From M3007 sp031425035 (GTDB taxonomy: Bacteria > Bacteroidota > Bacteroidia > Chitinophagales > Saprospiraceae), in contig JANPIN010000103.1 of the NCBI GenBank assembly GCA_031425035.1, positions 1 through 64,000 of the forward strand: 64,000 nt of DNA, in the 5' to 3' direction. The notes under the pieces are model-generated. The model made no database searches, was not told where the DNA came from, and was given only the letters and a program-made list of their open reading frames with translations. Below, piece by piece: positions 62,363 through 64,000 of the stretch; position 1 is the stretch's first letter, and each line of letters begins with the position of its first letter. Both the position numbers and the translations under genes were made by a program.

Positions 62363-62585
62363 TTTTCTCGTCTTTGAGTTGGTGCTCTAATTTGGTTAGC
62401 TTGCGTTCGAGCCGCACGAGATACACGATAATACCCAGAAAAATGAGCAGAATTACGCCGACTACGACGTTGATTTTGCCGGTTTCCCGCATGAAATCGC
62501 TACTGCCGTAGGCCAAAAGCGCGGGCAAATATATTGCCTGCAGCAGAATAATTATCAAAAGTTTTCGCGTTTTGAAAAATTTCAT
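62346..62585 (-). CDS. CcmD-like small membrane protein
   Basis: A protein of 79 residues with two hydrophobic segments (about 7-24 and 39-57) and a charged coiled C-terminus (RLERKLTKLEHQLKDEKNEW). Small proteins of this kind follow the CcmC-like gene in Bacteroidota and are taken as CcmD equivalents in haem export. Its last 17 nt overlap the glutamate dehydrogenase start in another frame. Confidence 0.6.
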   Translation of the reverse strand: MKFFKTRKLLIIILLQAIYLPALLAYGSSDFMRETGKINVVVGVILLIFLGIIVYLVRLERKLTKLEHQLKDEKNEWTN

Positions 62586-62640
62586 CTTCCGAAAATTATG
62601 AAAAGTTAGTTTTTTTGTTGAAATTGAAAAGGCAGTTTGC

Positions 62641-63720
62641 TTAATCGAGTCCGGTGGCCCGGTCCATCAGCCGCTGATACCGGATGCGTAATTGTGCGAT
62701 CCAGAAACCCAGAAGGCTCCAGCCGATAATGCTGGGATAAAAGACCATGCGCATGGTGTTATCCAGGTCCTGACTGCCGAACGCAGGATTGCCCGTAGCG
62801 CCGGGATGCAGACTCGCGAACAGGCGGGGTACCACGTACAGTAGCGGAATGAGGGTGGCGAAAGCAAAAATGTTATACACCGCAGCCAGCCGGGCGCCTT
62901 TTTCCGGTTCATCGAACGAGCGGCGCAAAATGAAATAAGCCAGGTAAATCAGCAATGCGACTGCCGTCATGAGTTGCTTAATATCGTTGCTCCAGGCGGC
63001 CCCCCAGGCGTATTTGGCCCATAACATACCGGTAATCAGACCCATAATACCGAACAGTAGTCCGATTTCGGCGTAGGCGGCCGCTTTACGGTCGTAGTCC
63101 AGCTTGGATCTTCCCGGACCGTCCGGCGTGTTTACGTTCCGGAGAAACAGTATGCTTTGCCAGGCCGAAGCAATGAACAGGAACATCAGCCCGAACCACA
63201 TGGGCACGTGGAAGTAGGTGTTGCGAATGCTCTCGTAGATCACATTGCGGTAGGGAAACGTGAAATCGGACTTCACGTGCAGTTCTTTAACCAGGTTCTG
63301 CGACCAGCGCGCATCTTCGCCGCTACCGGACGTACTGCTGTCCTGCCGGATCTCCACGGCGGCGGGCAACAGGGAAATACCGTCCGCCGGATGATCTATA
63401 AACGCGTTCAGCATAACGAAAGCACGGCCTTCGGGGAGAGTGCGCGGCAGGCTGAAGTTGGCTTCCAGCGTGGTGTCGTTGAGGATGCGCAGGTTTTGGC
63501 CCGCCAGTGCATGGGTTGAATCGAACTCCAGCCAAACGCGCACTTCAGCGGCGGGGCTACGACTGTAAAAAGAATTATAGCCGTGCATTTGTACCGTCAG
63601 GTCTTGCCCGGTCTTGCCCGTGGCGGGCTGTACATAGGTAATACCGGGTTTCAAAGGAACGAGCAGGCCGGCAAGAAGCGCATACACGATTAAAATGACG
63701 GAGAGGGTTTTCCACCACAT
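62641..63720 (-). CDS. ccmC: CcmC/CcsA-like haem exporter for cytochrome c biogenesis
   Basis: A protein of 359 residues. The N-terminal helix is followed by a periplasmic domain of about 130 residues (ITYVQPATGKTGQDLTVQMH). Six membrane helices follow with TYFHVPMWFGLMF (haem-ligand His), the tryptophan-rich motif WAKYAWGAAWSND and VVPRLFASLHPG (second His). It handles haem for cytochrome c maturation, needed for proteins such as the haem-c dehydrogenase at 47959-50067. The CcmB gene that often precedes it is not seen here. Confidence 0.85.
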   Translation of the reverse strand: MWWKTLSVILIVYALLAGLLVPLKPGITYVQPATGKTGQDLTVQMHGYNSFYSRSPAAEVRVWLEFDSTHALAGQNLRILNDTTLEANFSLPRTLPEGRAFVMLNAFIDHPADGISLLPAAVEIRQDSSTSGSGEDARWSQNLVKELHVKSDFTFPYRNVIYESIRNTYFHVPMWFGLMFLFIASAWQSILFLRNVNTPDGPGRSKLDYDRKAAAYAEIGLLFGIMGLITGMLWAKYAWGAAWSNDIKQLMTAVALLIYLAYFILRRSFDEPEKGARLAAVYNIFAFATLIPLLYVVPRLFASLHPGATGNPAFGSQDLDNTMRMVFYPSIIGWSLLGFWIAQLRIRYQRLMDRATGLD

Positions 63721-63725
63721 ATTTG

Positions 63726-63760
63726 GGTACTGGTTAATGGTTATTGGTTACTGGTCAATG
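63726..63760 (+). repeat. TGGTTA word repeat
   Basis: TGGTTAATGGTTATTGGTTA and the related ACTGGTCAATGG follow each other between ccmC and the window end. It is another low-complexity word array of the kind seen elsewhere in the window. Confidence 0.4.
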
Positions 63761-63770
63761 GGGGCCGGGC

Positions 63771-64000
63771 ATGGCTTTTCAGCGGCCTGTATTGGTGGCT
63801 CAAAGGTGCGGTAAAGTGCGCAGTAGTTATGCGCCGGGTGGTCCTTTTATTCCAATTGTCGCAGCAGCCATTCCCGTTCATTTGCTGTTCCAGAACGAAC
63901 AAGCACTGGGTAGCGGATCGCAGGCGCTGCTTTTTCCCGCCGCCGTATTCAAACAGTCCGGCGTCTATGGCTGGCAGGTACAGGCAGGAAGCGTGCTGGC
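63771..64000 (+). CDS. possible partial gene running off the window end
   Basis: A frame opens at the ATG at 63771 and has no stop to 64000 (76 codons), with plausible codon use and hydrophobic runs (GGPFIPIVAAAIPVHLLF). The product is unrecognised. The opposite strand is also open for part of this stretch, so the call is weak. Confidence 0.25.
   Translation, partial: MAFQRPVLVAQRCGKVRSSYAPGGPFIPIVAAAIPVHLLFQNEQALGSGSQALLFPAAVFKQSGVYGWQVQAGSVL

Noticed and set aside
63771..64000. Minus-strand CcmB gene expected upstream of ccmC
   Set aside because: The minus-strand frames here lack membrane helices and CcmB motifs.

Overview
The window looks like a chromosomal segment of a Bacteroidota bacterium, most likely in or near Saprospiraceae (Lewinella/Haliscomenobacter type). 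The evidence is three putative type IX secretion (T9SS) cargo proteins with C-terminal sorting domains, a bactofilin, the order lptE - TPR protein - secG, DUF3822 next to rsmD, a LytS-type kinase, a TonB-dependent receptor, and promoters of the Bacteroidota form (TTTG or TTG, about 20 nt, then TAnnTTTG). The DNA is moderately GC-rich, except for an AT-rich island near 41.9-42.8 kb. I see no tRNA, rRNA, insertion sequence with transposase, or CRISPR array.

Layout. 0.2-5.3 kb (minus): acetyltransferase, then an ABC - HlyD - TolC export operon whose ATPase has degenerate motifs. 5.5-9.3 kb (plus): gene remnant, lipoprotein, two SGNH hydrolases. 9.4-16.1 kb (minus): putative anti-sigma/ECF sigma pair, histidine kinase, and a GT2 - aldo/keto reductase - GH31 alpha-glucosidase run. 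16.06-16.58 kb: arrays of a GCGGAAT-type word. 16.7-18.7 kb (plus): coiled-coil protein, small membrane protein and PspA/Vipp1-like membrane protein, closed by a strong terminator. 18.9-22.5 kb: T9SS cargo, stand-alone Cas6, lipoprotein. 22.5-24.6 kb (minus): exported protein and thiolase. 24.7-27.0 kb (plus): cysteine operon cysE-cysK behind a leader peptide with five consecutive Cys codons and a four-segment attenuator. 27.2-28.8 kb (minus): thioredoxin-like protein and tsaD. 29.0-31.0 kb: bactofilin, DUF3822, rsmD. 31.2-35.2 kb (minus): lepB, an unknown protein, rpsP with a long acidic tail. 35.4-39.7 kb: large adhesin-like T9SS cargo and a GT-C glycosyltransferase. 39.7-42.7 kb (minus): membrane protein, Gfo/Idh oxidoreductase, truncated outer-membrane barrel and a nucleotidyltransferase toxin-antitoxin-like pair. 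42.9-51.2 kb: PQQ region with two soluble PQQ sugar dehydrogenases facing an operon of acyltransferase, PQQ/haem-c dehydrogenase and TonB receptor. 51.3-63.7 kb: mostly housekeeping (guaA, trpF-like, lptE, secG, glucosaminidase, GlcNAc kinase, pfkA, Lrp regulator, glutamate dehydrogenase, haem-export/cytochrome c biogenesis genes).

The strongest discovery candidate is the cysE leader. It has a consensus promoter, a 32-residue leader peptide with a CCCCC run, a 1:2 hairpin enclosing those codons, a copy of the terminator 3' arm that can act as antiterminator, and a 16-bp terminator with a U-run, all directly before serine acetyltransferase. This is the textbook layout of ribosome-mediated attenuation, here apparently sensing cysteine. 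Secondary candidates are the lone Cas6 that seems to lack the usual catalytic histidine, the PspA-like three-gene locus, the PQQ/TonB cluster and a group of intergenic hairpins built from short repeated words.
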